NCBI GenBank assembly: GCA_910577805.1
Contig: CAJTOE010000027.1
Location: 1-19,842, forward strand
Origin: an uncultured Oscillospiraceae bacterium
Lineage (GTDB): Bacteria > Bacillota > Clostridia > Oscillospirales > Oscillospiraceae
DNA length: 19,842 nt
Reading direction: 5' to 3'
The notes under the pieces are model-generated. The model was not told the origin of the DNA. It was given only the letters and a program-made list of their open reading frames with translations, and made no database searches. Below, in pieces: positions 12,725 to 19,842 of this stretch; the first letter of the stretch is position 1, and each line of letters begins with the position of its first letter. The position numbers and the translations under genes were made by a program.

Positions 12725-13866
12725 AGGTGACTCTGATCGGAACGGGCTGCGGCCCCATTCCAGACATTCAGGCGGACTATGTGGTGGGGGCGGCCCGCCT
12801 GCTGGAGGGATATTCCGGACGGAAAGAGGCGGCCACCAGGGCAGAGGACATTTTCAAGCTGCTGTTGGCCTCCGGTTGTGAAAACTGCGCCGTTCTGTAC
12901 AGCGGTGACACCGGATTTTACTCCGGGGCCCGGATCCTGCTCCCTCTGCTGACGGAGCGGGGCATCGAGACAGAGGTACGCCCCGGCCTGTCCAGCGTTC
13001 AAGTGCTGGCGGCCCGGCTGGGCCGTCCCTGGCAGGACTGGACCCTGTGCTCCGCTCACGGGACGGATTGCGACCCGGTTGCGGCGGTGTGCGGCAGCAA
13101 GCCCGTCTTTTTCCTCACTGGAGGACCTGACGGTCCCGCCCGGCTGTGCCAGGAGCTGACGGATGCCGGTCTGGGGGAACTGTCGGTGACGGTGGGTGAA
13201 AACTTAGGCTTTGATGAGGAGCGGATTTTCGCTATGACGGCGGCCCGGTGCGCCGAAGGGACCTTTGCCCCCCTCAACGTCCTGCTGGCCGAGCCCGCCC
13301 CCCGGTATCCCCGGTGCGCTCCCGGCATTCCGGACAGGGAATTTCTCCGGGCCGAGGGCGTTCCCATGACCAAGCAGGAGGTCCGGGCGGCCATTTTGTC
13401 CAAGCTGGCCGTGGACCCGGAGGACGTGTGCTGGGACATCGGCGCGGGTACCGGGAGCGTCAGCGTGGAGCTGGCCCTCCAGTGCCGGGCAGTGTGGGCA
13501 GTGGAGCGGAAATCGGAGGCGTTGGCGCTGGCCCGGGCCAACCGGGAGAAATTCGGAGCCTGGGATCTGCGCCTGGTTCAGGGGAGCGCCCCTGCCGCCC
13601 TGGAGGACTTTCCCAAGCCCAACGCCGTCTTTGTGGGCGGCAGCGGAGGGGAACTGTCAGCCATTTTGGAGGCCGTCCGCCGGGCCAACCCGAAAGCAAG
13701 GGTCTGCGTCTCCGCCATCTCCCTGGAGACGCTACACACCGCAGCGTCGGAGCTGAAGACCCCGAAGGTCACGCAGATTTCCGTCAGCCGCTCCAGAGCG
13801 GCGGGGATGCTTCACCTGCTGCTGGCCCAGAACCCGGTGTTTTTGATTACGGGGGCGCTGGCATGA
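12721..13866 (+). CDS. cbiET: Cobalt-precorrin-7 C5-methyltransferase / C15-methyltransferase (decarboxylating) fusion CbiET
   Basis: The 381-residue fusion joins CbiE (1 to about 195) and CbiT (about 205-381), equivalent to the aerobic CobL. CbiE shows 'LYSGDTGFYSGARILLPLL', 'RPGLSSVQVLAARLG' and 'VGENLG'. CbiT shows the methylase loop DIGAGTGSV (239-247), 'VWAVERK' and 'AVFVGGSGGEL'. Together they methylate C5 and C15 and decarboxylate the acetate at C12. This fusion is common, unlike the ATPase-CbiD one. ATGA overlaps occur at both ends. Confidence 0.95.
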   Translation: MKVTLIGTGCGPIPDIQADYVVGAARLLEGYSGRKEAATRAEDIFKLLLASGCENCAVLYSGDTGFYSGARILLPLLTERGIETEVRPGLSSVQVLAARLGRPWQDWTLCSAHGTDCDPVAAVCGSKPVFFLTGGPDGPARLCQELTDAGLGELSVTVGENLGFDEERIFAMTAARCAEGTFAPLNVLLAEPAPRYPRCAPGIPDREFLRAEGVPMTKQEVRAAILSKLAVDPEDVCWDIGAGTGSVSVELALQCRAVWAVERKSEALALARANREKFGAWDLRLVQGSAPAALEDFPKPNAVFVGGSGGELSAILEAVRRANPKARVCVSAISLETLHTAASELKTPKVTQISVSRSRAAGMLHLLLAQNPVFLITGALA

Positions 13867-15158
13867 GGGCGCTGATGATTTCCGCTATGAACAGCGGCAG
13901 CGGCAAGACGGTTCTCACCTGCAGCCTGTTGGCGGCGCTGAAAGCCAGGGGGCTGAACCTGCAAGCCTTCAAGTGCGGCCCGGACTACATCGACCCCATG
14001 TTTCACAGCCGGGTGCTGGGGGTACCCAGCCGGAATCTGGATCTGTTTCTCCAGGGCGAGGCGGGGGGCCGGCAGACGCTGGGCCGTCAGCGGGCGGAGC
14101 TGGCACTGATCGAGGGAGCCATGGGCTTCTACGACGGCGTGAAGGGGACCGACCGGGCCAGCGCCTGGGCGGTGGCAGAGGCGGCGGATATTCCGGTGGT
14201 GTTAGTCCTGCGGCCCAAGGGGACCAGCCTGACCCTGGCGGCGCAGCTCCGAGGCCTGATGGAGTTCCGGAGTTCCAGTCATATCGCGGGTCTGATCCTC
14301 AACAACTGCAAGCCGTCCCTTTACACACACCTCAAGCCCATTCTGGAGTGGGAAACCGGGCTGCCCGTCCTGGGATACCTGCCCCCCATGGAGGAGGCGG
14401 ACCTCCCCAGCCGCCATCTGGGGCTGCTCACCGCCGGGGAGGTCGCGGACCTGTCCGCCCGCTTCGGAGCTATTGCCCAACAGATGGAGCAGACGGTGGA
14501 CATCGACGCCCTATTAACCCTGGCCGGGGAGATTCCCAAAGGCACCGCGCTCCATCCGGTTCCCACTGTACGCTGTAAGATTGCGGTGGCCCGGGACGAG
14601 GCTTTCTGTTTCTGCTACGCCGACAATCTGGATACGTTGGAGTGGGCGGGGGCGGAGCTGTCCTTTTTCAGCCCCCTCCGGGACCCAGCTCTGCCCCCGG
14701 AGGCGGACGGCCTCTACCTGCCCGGGGGCTACCCGGAGCTGTACGCCCGTCAACTGAGCGAAAACGTGTCCATGCGGGAGAACATCCGTCGGGCAGTCAA
14801 GGCGAGCTTGCCCACGGTGGCGGAGTGCGGCGGATTTCTCTATTTGCAGAAAACGCTGGAGAACGGCGAAAGCCAACCGTGGCCTATGGTGGGCTTTCTG
14901 CCGGGGGCCGGGTACAAGACGGACCGTCTCCAGCGGTTCGGCTACAAGGAGCTGAGCGCAGAGGAGGACAGCCTCCTTTTCCGAAAGGGGGAAACCATCC
15001 CCGCTCACGAATTTCACTACTGGGACTGCACCGAACCCGGCGCAGTGCTCACGGAGACGATGTACGCCGCTTTTCCCCACCTCCACTTCGGCGGGGTGCT
15101 GCCGCTGGCGGAGCGGTTTGCGGAGCGGGCGGTGCAATGGAGGAAAGCGCATGGATGA
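13863..15158 (+). CDS. cbiA: Cobyrinate a,c-diamide synthase
   Basis: CbiA uses ATP and glutamine to amidate the a and c carboxylates of cobyrinate. The 431-residue protein has an N-terminal ATPase domain with P-loop SGSGKT (11-16), 'FKCGPDYIDPMFH' and 'EGAMGFYDG', followed by a class I glutamine amidotransferase domain with the nucleophile Cys322 in 'VAECGGFLYL' and 'FGYKEL' near 359. The start ATG13863 forms an ATGA overlap with cbiET. The frame is open back to 13248 but only in antisense-like filler. It overlaps cobT by 8 bases. Confidence 0.95.
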   Translation: MRALMISAMNSGSGKTVLTCSLLAALKARGLNLQAFKCGPDYIDPMFHSRVLGVPSRNLDLFLQGEAGGRQTLGRQRAELALIEGAMGFYDGVKGTDRASAWAVAEAADIPVVLVLRPKGTSLTLAAQLRGLMEFRSSSHIAGLILNNCKPSLYTHLKPILEWETGLPVLGYLPPMEEADLPSRHLGLLTAGEVADLSARFGAIAQQMEQTVDIDALLTLAGEIPKGTALHPVPTVRCKIAVARDEAFCFCYADNLDTLEWAGAELSFFSPLRDPALPPEADGLYLPGGYPELYARQLSENVSMRENIRRAVKASLPTVAECGGFLYLQKTLENGESQPWPMVGFLPGAGYKTDRLQRFGYKELSAEEDSLLFRKGETIPAHEFHYWDCTEPGAVLTETMYAAFPHLHFGGVLPLAERFAERAVQWRKAHG

Positions 15159-16158
15159 GGCAAGAAAACGCTGGAATAGTCTAGCCAAGCCTCTGGGCAG
15201 TCTGGGACTACTGGAGGACACCATTGTTCAAATCGCAGCGCTGACCGGAAATGTGGATGTGGACCTGTCCCGCCGGGCTCTGCTGGTGTTCTGCGCCGAC
15301 AACGGGGTGGTGGCGCAGGGGGTGACCCAGAGTGACAGCTCCGTCACCGTTGCGGTGGCCCAGGCGCTGGCGGCGGGGGAGAGCACCGTGTGCCATATGG
15401 CCAGGGTGGCTCGTTGTCAGGTAATTCCCGTGGATATGGGTATTTTGGACTTCCCCGGCGCGCCCGGAGTGCTGGACCGGCGGGTGCGCAATGGGACGGC
15501 GGACATCACCCAGGGTCCCGCCATGAGCCGGGAGGAGTGCATCCGGGCTATTGAGGTTGGTATGGAGCTGGTCCGGGAACAAAAATCAGCGGGCGTGTCC
15601 ATCTTAGCCGCCGGGGAGATGGGCATCGGGAATACTACTACCTCCAGCGCGGTGGTCAGTGTCCTGTTGGGACGGCCCCCAAAAGAGATGACCGGTCGGG
15701 GAGCCGGGTTGTCTGACCAGGGGCTGAGACGAAAAATTGCGGCAATTGAACAGGCAGTCAAGATCAACACGCCTGATGCAAATGACCCGGTGGACGTACT
15801 GTCCAAAGTGGGCGGGCTGGACCTGGCCGCCCTGTGTGGGGTGTATCTGGAGGGCGGGTCGTACCGCCTTCCCGTCCTGCTGGACGGCTTCATCAGTACA
15901 GCGGCCGCCCTGTGCGCGGTGCGGCTGCGGCCAGAGACTTCCGCCGCTCTCATCGCCAGCCACGTCTCCGCCGAACCGGCGGGGGCGCTTCTGCTGGAGG
16001 CGCTGGGCAAAAAACCTCTCATTACCGCCCAGATGCGCCTGGGCGAGGGCAGCGGAGCGGTGGCCGCCCTGCCTCTGCTGGATATGGCGCTGGCGGTCTA
16101 CTCCAGCGGCCACACCTTCGGAAAAATGGGGCTAGAGCCCTACACCCCTCAAAGTTAG
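15151..16158 (+). CDS. cobT: Nicotinate-nucleotide:dimethylbenzimidazole phosphoribosyltransferase
   Basis: CobT activates the lower-ligand base to alpha-ribazole phosphate. The 335-residue protein has 'FCADNGVVAQGVTQSDSSVT', 'GEMGIGNTT' (155-163), 'DPVDVLSKVGGLDLAAL' and the catalytic Glu299 in 'RLGEGSGA'. It ends 'SSGHTFGKMGLEPY', where canonical enzymes end similarly. ATG15151 is preceded by GGAGGA (15139-15144), supporting this start over the open codons back to 15118. It overlaps cbiA by 8 bases. No base-synthesis gene (bza or bluB) is seen in the window, so the native lower ligand is unknown. Confidence 0.95.
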   Translation: MDEARKRWNSLAKPLGSLGLLEDTIVQIAALTGNVDVDLSRRALLVFCADNGVVAQGVTQSDSSVTVAVAQALAAGESTVCHMARVARCQVIPVDMGILDFPGAPGVLDRRVRNGTADITQGPAMSREECIRAIEVGMELVREQKSAGVSILAAGEMGIGNTTTSSAVVSVLLGRPPKEMTGRGAGLSDQGLRRKIAAIEQAVKINTPDANDPVDVLSKVGGLDLAALCGVYLEGGSYRLPVLLDGFISTAAALCAVRLRPETSAALIASHVSAEPAGALLLEALGKKPLITAQMRLGEGSGAVAALPLLDMALAVYSSGHTFGKMGLEPYTPQS

Positions 16159-16168
16159 GAGCGGAGTC

Positions 16169-16681
16169 ATGTTTACTCTGGTGATTGGCGGCGCGGCCAG
16201 CGGGAAAAGTGAATTTGCGGAAGGACACGCCCTCAAACTGCCGGGCCGACGCGTTTATCTGGCCACCATGGAGCCCTTTGGCGCGGAGGGCCGCGGCCGG
16301 GTGGAGAGGCACCGCTGCCAGCGGGCGGGAAAGGGCTTTGAGACGGTGGAGCGCTATACAGATCTCCGGGGACTGGAGACGCTGCCGGGCACCAACATTC
16401 TGCTGGAGTGTCTGGGCAATCTCACCGCCAACGCGCTGTACTCCCATCAGGGCGGCGGCGCGCAGGCGGTGTTGGACGGGATCGGTCACCTGCTGTCCCG
16501 GAGTGCCCACCTCACTATCGTCACCAACGAGGTGTGCTCCGGCGGGACGGACTATGCGGGGGACACCCTCACCTATATGCAAGAGCTAGCCCGCGTCAAC
16601 CGGGTTTTGGCCGCCTGGGCCGACCTGGTGGTGGAGGTGGTCTGCGGTTTGCCCAACGTGCTGAAGGGGGTGCCGGTGTGA
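16169..16681 (+). CDS. cobU: Adenosylcobinamide kinase / guanylyltransferase
   Basis: CobU phosphorylates adenosylcobinamide and attaches GMP, giving the GDP-activated substrate of CobS. The 170-residue protein has the P-loop GGAASGKS (7-14), 'YLATMEPFGAEG', the guanylylated-His region 'ERHRCQRAGKGFETVE' with His48, and 'VTNEVCSGG' with the C-terminal 'VCGLPNVLKG'. AGGAGCGGAG lies just before the ATG. The gap of 10 bases to cobT is one of the few non-overlapping junctions. It ends in a GTGA overlap with cobS. Confidence 0.93.
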   Translation: MFTLVIGGAASGKSEFAEGHALKLPGRRVYLATMEPFGAEGRGRVERHRCQRAGKGFETVERYTDLRGLETLPGTNILLECLGNLTANALYSHQGGGAQAVLDGIGHLLSRSAHLTIVTNEVCSGGTDYAGDTLTYMQELARVNRVLAAWADLVVEVVCGLPNVLKGVPV

Positions 16682-17445
16682 GCGTTTTGCGGTCCGTTTT
16701 TGCCGCCTTTGCCATGTTCTCCGCTTTTCCCGCTCCCAAAGTGGAGTGGAACCGGGAGAATCTGCGCTGGATGCTGTGCGCCTTCCCGCTGGTGGGAGCG
16801 GCGGTGGGTCTGCTGTGCTGGGGGTGGGAGACGCTGGCAGAATTTTTGCGTTTCCCAGCCCTTCTGCGGGGGGCGGGGCTGGCTTTAATTCCTGTTTTGA
16901 CCACCGGCGGCGTCCACCTGGATGGCTACGCCGACACATGGGACGCTCTGTCCAGTCACGCGCCCCCGGAGAAGAAGCGGGAGATTCTGGCCGACCCCCG
17001 CCTGGGGGCCTTTGCCGCCATCCACCTGTGCGGCTGGTTTCTGGCCGACTTCGCACTGTGGACCGCCCTGCCCCAGTATGAGGCCGTCCCGGTGCTGCTG
17101 ATCTTCTGCTTGTCCCGGAGCCTGTCCGGGCTGGCAATCGCGGTCTTTCCCCTGGCAAAGGACACCGGTTTGGCGCATACTTTCGTCCAGGCGGCGGGCA
17201 GACGAGCGGCCCGGCGCTTCTTGACCGGCCTGTCCGCCCTGCTGTGTGTGGGACTGTCCCTCTGCGGCTGGTGGAGGGCGGTCGTGGCCGTTGTGGCATT
17301 AGGTATATTCGTCTACTATCAAAAAATGGCGCAAAATCAGTTCGGCGGGCTGTCCGGCGACCTGGCGGGCTGGTTTTTGCAGACGGCGGAGCTGTGGATG
17401 CTGGGGGCCTTGGTTTTGGGGCAGTATGTGGAGGGAATTTTATGA
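16678..17445 (+). CDS. cobS: Adenosylcobinamide-GDP ribazoletransferase (cobalamin synthase)
   Basis: CobS joins adenosylcobinamide-GDP and alpha-ribazole (phosphate) in the membrane. The 255-residue hydrophobic protein has 'FSAFPAPKVEWNRENLRWML', the conserved acidic motif 'GGVHLDGYADTWDAL' and 'SLSGLAIAVFPLAKDTGL', with several membrane spans. The GTG start forms a GTGA overlap with cobU. The frame is open upstream to 16408, but only within cobU. It ends in an ATGA overlap with the short CobU paralogue. Confidence 0.95.
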   Translation: MSVLRSVFAAFAMFSAFPAPKVEWNRENLRWMLCAFPLVGAAVGLLCWGWETLAEFLRFPALLRGAGLALIPVLTTGGVHLDGYADTWDALSSHAPPEKKREILADPRLGAFAAIHLCGWFLADFALWTALPQYEAVPVLLIFCLSRSLSGLAIAVFPLAKDTGLAHTFVQAAGRRAARRFLTGLSALLCVGLSLCGWWRAVVAVVALGIFVYYQKMAQNQFGGLSGDLAGWFLQTAELWMLGALVLGQYVEGIL

Positions 17446-17780
17446 TTTTTGTCACCGGACCCCTGTTTTCGGGAAAACGGAACTATGTCTGTCAGACGCT
17501 GGGGCTGTCCCGGGAGGAACTGGCCCAGAGGGCCGTTTGGGACGTGCAGGACTTGGCGGCGGACACCTCCGACTTGGAGGAGCTGGCGGAGAAGCTGTCC
17601 GCCTGTGAAATCGTAATCGCCTCCGAAATTGGTGGCGGAGTGGTGCCCATCGACCCGGAAGAGCGGGCGGCCCGAGAGGCGGCGGGGCGGTTGGCCTGCC
17701 TGCTGGCCGTGCAGGCGGAGACGGTGGTGCGGGTGGTCTGTGGCCTGCCCCAAGTGTTAAAGGGGGAACTGCCATGCTGA
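17442..17780 (+). CDS. Miniature CobU-like protein
   Basis: The 112-residue protein is a shortened relative of CobU. It keeps a P-loop-like start GPLFSGKR (6-13), with Arg where Ser or Thr normally coordinates magnesium. Its C-terminal half 'IASEIGGGVVPIDPEERAAR' and 'VVRVVCGLPQVLKGE' matches the CobU end and even ends like the full CobU upstream. The middle 60 or so residues, including the His-Arg guanylylation region, are absent. Kinase or transferase activity is therefore doubtful, so it may be a regulator, a nucleotide-binding partner of CobU or CobS, or a specialised kinase. ATG17442 overlaps cobS (ATGA), and the end overlaps cobC by 7 bases, so it is translated as an integral operon member. 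A short but intact frame argues against simple decay. Confidence 0.75.
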   Translation: MIFVTGPLFSGKRNYVCQTLGLSREELAQRAVWDVQDLAADTSDLEELAEKLSACEIVIASEIGGGVVPIDPEERAAREAAGRLACLLAVQAETVVRVVCGLPQVLKGELPC

Positions 17781-18319
17781 TTTATCTCCTGCGCCACGGT
17801 GAGACGGCCTGGAACACGGAAAAACGCTACCAGGGCCGGACCGACCTCCCCTTGTCGGACCGGGGGCGGACCCTACTGGGACGGGCGGACTTCTCCCCGG
17901 AGCGGGTCTATGTGTCGCCGCTGGTTCGGGCTAGAGAGACCGCTGCCATCCTATTCCCGGAGACGGGGCAAGTGACTATCCCCAACTTCCGGGAGATGGA
18001 CTTCGGCGCGTTCGAGGGCCGCACTGCCGATGAGATGGCGGACGACCCGGCCTACCGCATCTGGGTGGAAGGCGGCTGTACTGGCCGTTGTCCCGGTGGG
18101 GAGAGCTTGGCGGAGTTTTCGGGCCGGGTGTGGGCTGCCTTTGCAAAGCTGCTGGAGACGAACCCCGAGCAGCTGGTGATCGTGGCCCACGGTGGGGTCC
18201 AGATGGCGATCATGGAGCGCTATGCCCGGTCCCGCCGGGACTACTTTGACTGGCACGCCCCCTGCGGCGGCGGGTTTGTGCTGGATGGGCCTGATCTGAT
18301 CGGCGAGGTGCAATACTGA
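17774..18319 (+). CDS. cobC: Histidine phosphatase, alpha-ribazole phosphatase CobC
   Basis: CobC removes the phosphate from alpha-ribazole phosphate or adenosylcobalamin phosphate. The 181-residue protein has the catalytic 'LLRHGETAWN' (Arg7, His8), Arg52/Arg54, Glu74 in 'FREMDFGAFEG' and the second histidine His139 in 'VIVAHGGVQ'. The length is normal for the phosphoglycerate-mutase-like family. The assignment to cobC rests on its position among nucleotide-loop genes. A run of AAGGGGG (17760-17766) acts as its ribosome binding site. It overlaps cbiB by one base (TGATG). Confidence 0.9.
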   Translation: MLIYLLRHGETAWNTEKRYQGRTDLPLSDRGRTLLGRADFSPERVYVSPLVRARETAAILFPETGQVTIPNFREMDFGAFEGRTADEMADDPAYRIWVEGGCTGRCPGGESLAEFSGRVWAAFAKLLETNPEQLVIVAHGGVQMAIMERYARSRRDYFDWHAPCGGGFVLDGPDLIGEVQY

Positions 18320-19284
18320 TGATGGAAATCCTCTATACCGCGCTGGGCGGCTTTCTTCTGGACCTGCTGCTGGGCGACCCCGCCTGGATGCCCCATCCGG
18401 TGGTGGGGATGGGGCGGTGCATCGACCTGCTGGAATGCCTCCTCCGGGGAGCCTTTCCTAAAACGCCCCGGGGAGAATTGGCGGCGGGAGCGGTGCTGGC
18501 GGCAGTCCTACCTCTGGGGACGCTGGTGCTGTCCGCCATGGCCCTGCACCTGTGCGGCCTGGTCCACCCGGCCCTGCGGTTTGCCCTGGAGCTTGTCTGG
18601 TGCTGGCAGTGTCTGGCGGTAAAGGGTCTGCGGGACGAGAGCACCAATGTGTACCAAAAGCTGACCTTCTCTACCCTGGAAGAGGCCCGCCGGGCGGTCT
18701 CCCGCATTGTGGGCCGGGACACGGAACATCTGACAGCGGAGGGGGTTACCAAAGCCGCCGTGGAGACGGTGGCGGAGAACTTTTCCGACGGGGTGGCCGC
18801 ACCACTGTGCTACATGCTGCTGGGGGGCGCGCCGCTGGCTCTGTGCTGCAAGGCGGTCAACACCATGGACAGCATGGTGGGCTACAAAAATGAGCGGTAT
18901 CTCTATTTTGGCTGCGCCGCCGCCCGGCTGGACGATCTGACCAACTACATCCCCGCCCGGCTGTCCGCCCTGCTGCTGGTTTTGGCGGCGGGACTGACAG
19001 GACAGGACTGGAGAAACGCCCTGAAAATCTGGCGGCGGGACCGGCACAACCATGCAAGCCCCAATTCAGCACAGACCGAGGCCGCCATGGCCGGGGCGCT
19101 GGGGGTCCAGCTGGCGGGGCCGGCCAGCTACTTCGGAAAAATTTGCGAAAAACCCACCATCGGTGACCCGCTGCGGCCCGTTGAACGGTCGGACATCCTG
19201 CGGGCGAATCACCTGATGGTGACGGGGAGTGTACTCTGTCTGCTTCTGCTGGCGGGGATAAGGGGGATTTTTCTATGGAACTGA
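18319..19284 (+). CDS. cbiB: Adenosylcobinamide-phosphate synthase CbiB
   Basis: CbiB attaches the aminopropanol phosphate arm to adenosylcobyric acid. The 321-residue membrane protein has 'GFLLDLLLGDPAWMPHPVVG', 'ESTNVYQKLTFSTLEEARRA', 'RDTEHLTAEGVTKAAVETVA', 'ENFSDGVAAPL', 'NTMDSMVGYKNERY' and 'NSAQTEAAMAGALGVQLAGP', all diagnostic, at the usual length. Hydrophobic spans surround these loops. Two ATGs occur in tandem at 18319 and 18322; the first overlaps the cobC stop. It overlaps cobD by 10 bases, and CobD makes its aminopropanol phosphate substrate. Confidence 0.95.
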   Translation: MMEILYTALGGFLLDLLLGDPAWMPHPVVGMGRCIDLLECLLRGAFPKTPRGELAAGAVLAAVLPLGTLVLSAMALHLCGLVHPALRFALELVWCWQCLAVKGLRDESTNVYQKLTFSTLEEARRAVSRIVGRDTEHLTAEGVTKAAVETVAENFSDGVAAPLCYMLLGGAPLALCCKAVNTMDSMVGYKNERYLYFGCAAARLDDLTNYIPARLSALLLVLAAGLTGQDWRNALKIWRRDRHNHASPNSAQTEAAMAGALGVQLAGPASYFGKICEKPTIGDPLRPVERSDILRANHLMVTGSVLCLLLLAGIRGIFLWN

Positions 19285-19842
19285 ACCATGGCGGCGACTG
19301 GGCCGGTTTTCGGGAGAAGTACGGCAAACTGCCCCTGGACTTCTCGGCCAGCACCACCCCTCTGCCCATGCCGGAGAGAATGCGGGCGGCTGTAGCGGAG
19401 TCTCTGGACCGGGCGGACCGCTATCCCGACCCCCTGTGCCGGGAGCTGACCGCCGCCCTGGGGAAAAAGCACGGTGTTTCTCCGGAACACATCCTGTGCG
19501 GAGCGGGGGCGGCGGATTTGCTGTTCCGTCTAGCTTGGGCGAAGCGACCCCGGCGGGCGCTGATCGTCGAGCCCGCCTTTTCCGGGTACGAGGAGGTTTT
19601 GCAGACATTAAATTGTCAAATCCAGCGGTTTTTTCTCCAGGACACCGACGGTTTTGCACTGACAGAGGACCTTCTGCCCCATGTTGCGCCAGGGTTGGAT
19701 ATGCTGTTCCTGTGCAGTCCAAACAACCCCACCGGGCGAACTGTTCCGCCGGAACTGCTGGAGAGCATTCGGGAGCGGTGCCGTCAGCGCGGCACGCTGT
19801 TGGTGCTGGACGCCTGCTTCGGCGATTTTCTGCCCGGCCCGC
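19275..19842 (+). CDS. cobD: L-threonine-O-3-phosphate decarboxylase CobD (partial)
   Basis: The open frame begins at ATG19275 and runs past the window end (189 codons seen). It reads 'MELNHGGDWAGFREKYG', 'LDFSASTTPLPMPERMRAA', 'RYPDPLCRELTAALGKKHG', 'ILCGAGAADLLFRL' and 'LFLCSPNNPTGRTV', which is the class I/II aminotransferase fold of CobD. The enzyme makes (R)-1-amino-2-propanol phosphate, the CbiB substrate. The cofactor-binding lysine lies beyond the window. The usual 'DEAF.DF' appears as 'DACFGDF'. AAGGGGGA (19259-19266) is a plausible ribosome binding site. Confidence 0.9.
   Translation, partial: MELNHGGDWAGFREKYGKLPLDFSASTTPLPMPERMRAAVAESLDRADRYPDPLCRELTAALGKKHGVSPEHILCGAGAADLLFRLAWAKRPRRALIVEPAFSGYEEVLQTLNCQIQRFFLQDTDGFALTEDLLPHVAPGLDMLFLCSPNNPTGRTVPPELLESIRERCRQRGTLLVLDACFGDFLPGP

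Noticed and set aside
13248..13862. N-terminal extension of cbiA
   Set aside because: The extension is out-of-frame filler within cbiET. The CbiA family begins at MRALMISAMNSGSGKT, with an ATGA overlap.
16408..16677. Fusion of a leading domain to CobS
   Set aside because: The upstream part is an alternative frame of cobU; CobS begins at GTG16678 with a GTGA overlap.

Overview
The window looks like a high-GC gut Firmicute, most likely an Oscillospiraceae/Flavonifractor-type Clostridia. I infer this from the mobilization module in the first 2.8 kb, the anaerobic (cobalt-early) cobalamin pathway, and the lipoproteins with Gram-positive-style lipoboxes. The taxon is an inference and has not been searched.

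Region 1 (1 to about 2787) is the right-hand end of an integrated mobilizable element. It holds the last codons of an unidentified gene, an iteron-like array of GATACCA motifs at about 21-bp spacing, a DUF3847-type small protein, an oriT with a Q-type nic core on the minus strand, a run of hairpins, a MobA/MobL (MobQ-type) relaxase and a convergent Xre regulator. The relaxase reading frame begins upstream of its first ATG, at a CTG preceded by a good ribosome binding site. That extension carries the expected catalytic tyrosine. The element ends inside a minus-strand DUF1275 (YoaK-like) membrane-protein gene, which also has an internal deletion and is a pseudogene.

Region 2 (about 3110 to 3815) is regulatory. 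Two oppositely directed promoters share their -10 region. A small eight-cysteine protein follows. Then comes a sigma-A-type promoter, a cobalamin riboswitch (about 3498-3679) and a stack of terminator hairpins immediately before the first operon gene.

Region 3 (3816 to the window end) is one tightly packed plus-strand operon of at least 18 genes, most of which overlap by 1-16 bases. It starts with an extracytoplasmic module: a CbiK cobaltochelatase that is a lipoprotein, a two-domain lipoprotein of unknown ligand, and a FecB/BtuF-type binding lipoprotein. A FecCD/BtuC permease follows. The ABC ATPase is fused in frame to CbiD, so a transporter subunit and a corrin-ring methyltransferase form one 618-residue protein. 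Corrin-ring genes follow: cbiF, cbiG, cbiH, cbiJ, the cbiET fusion and cbiA. Nucleotide-loop genes come next: cobT, cobU, cobS, a miniature CobU paralogue, cobC, cbiB and cobD, which is cut by the window edge. cbiL, cbiC and cbiP are not in the window. The operon therefore joins uptake, cobalt insertion, corrin synthesis and lower-ligand assembly under one B12-sensing leader.

The features most worth following up are the ATPase-CbiD fusion, the exported CbiK with its partner lipoproteins, the miniature CobU, the relaxase start and oriT, and the 21-bp iteron-like array.
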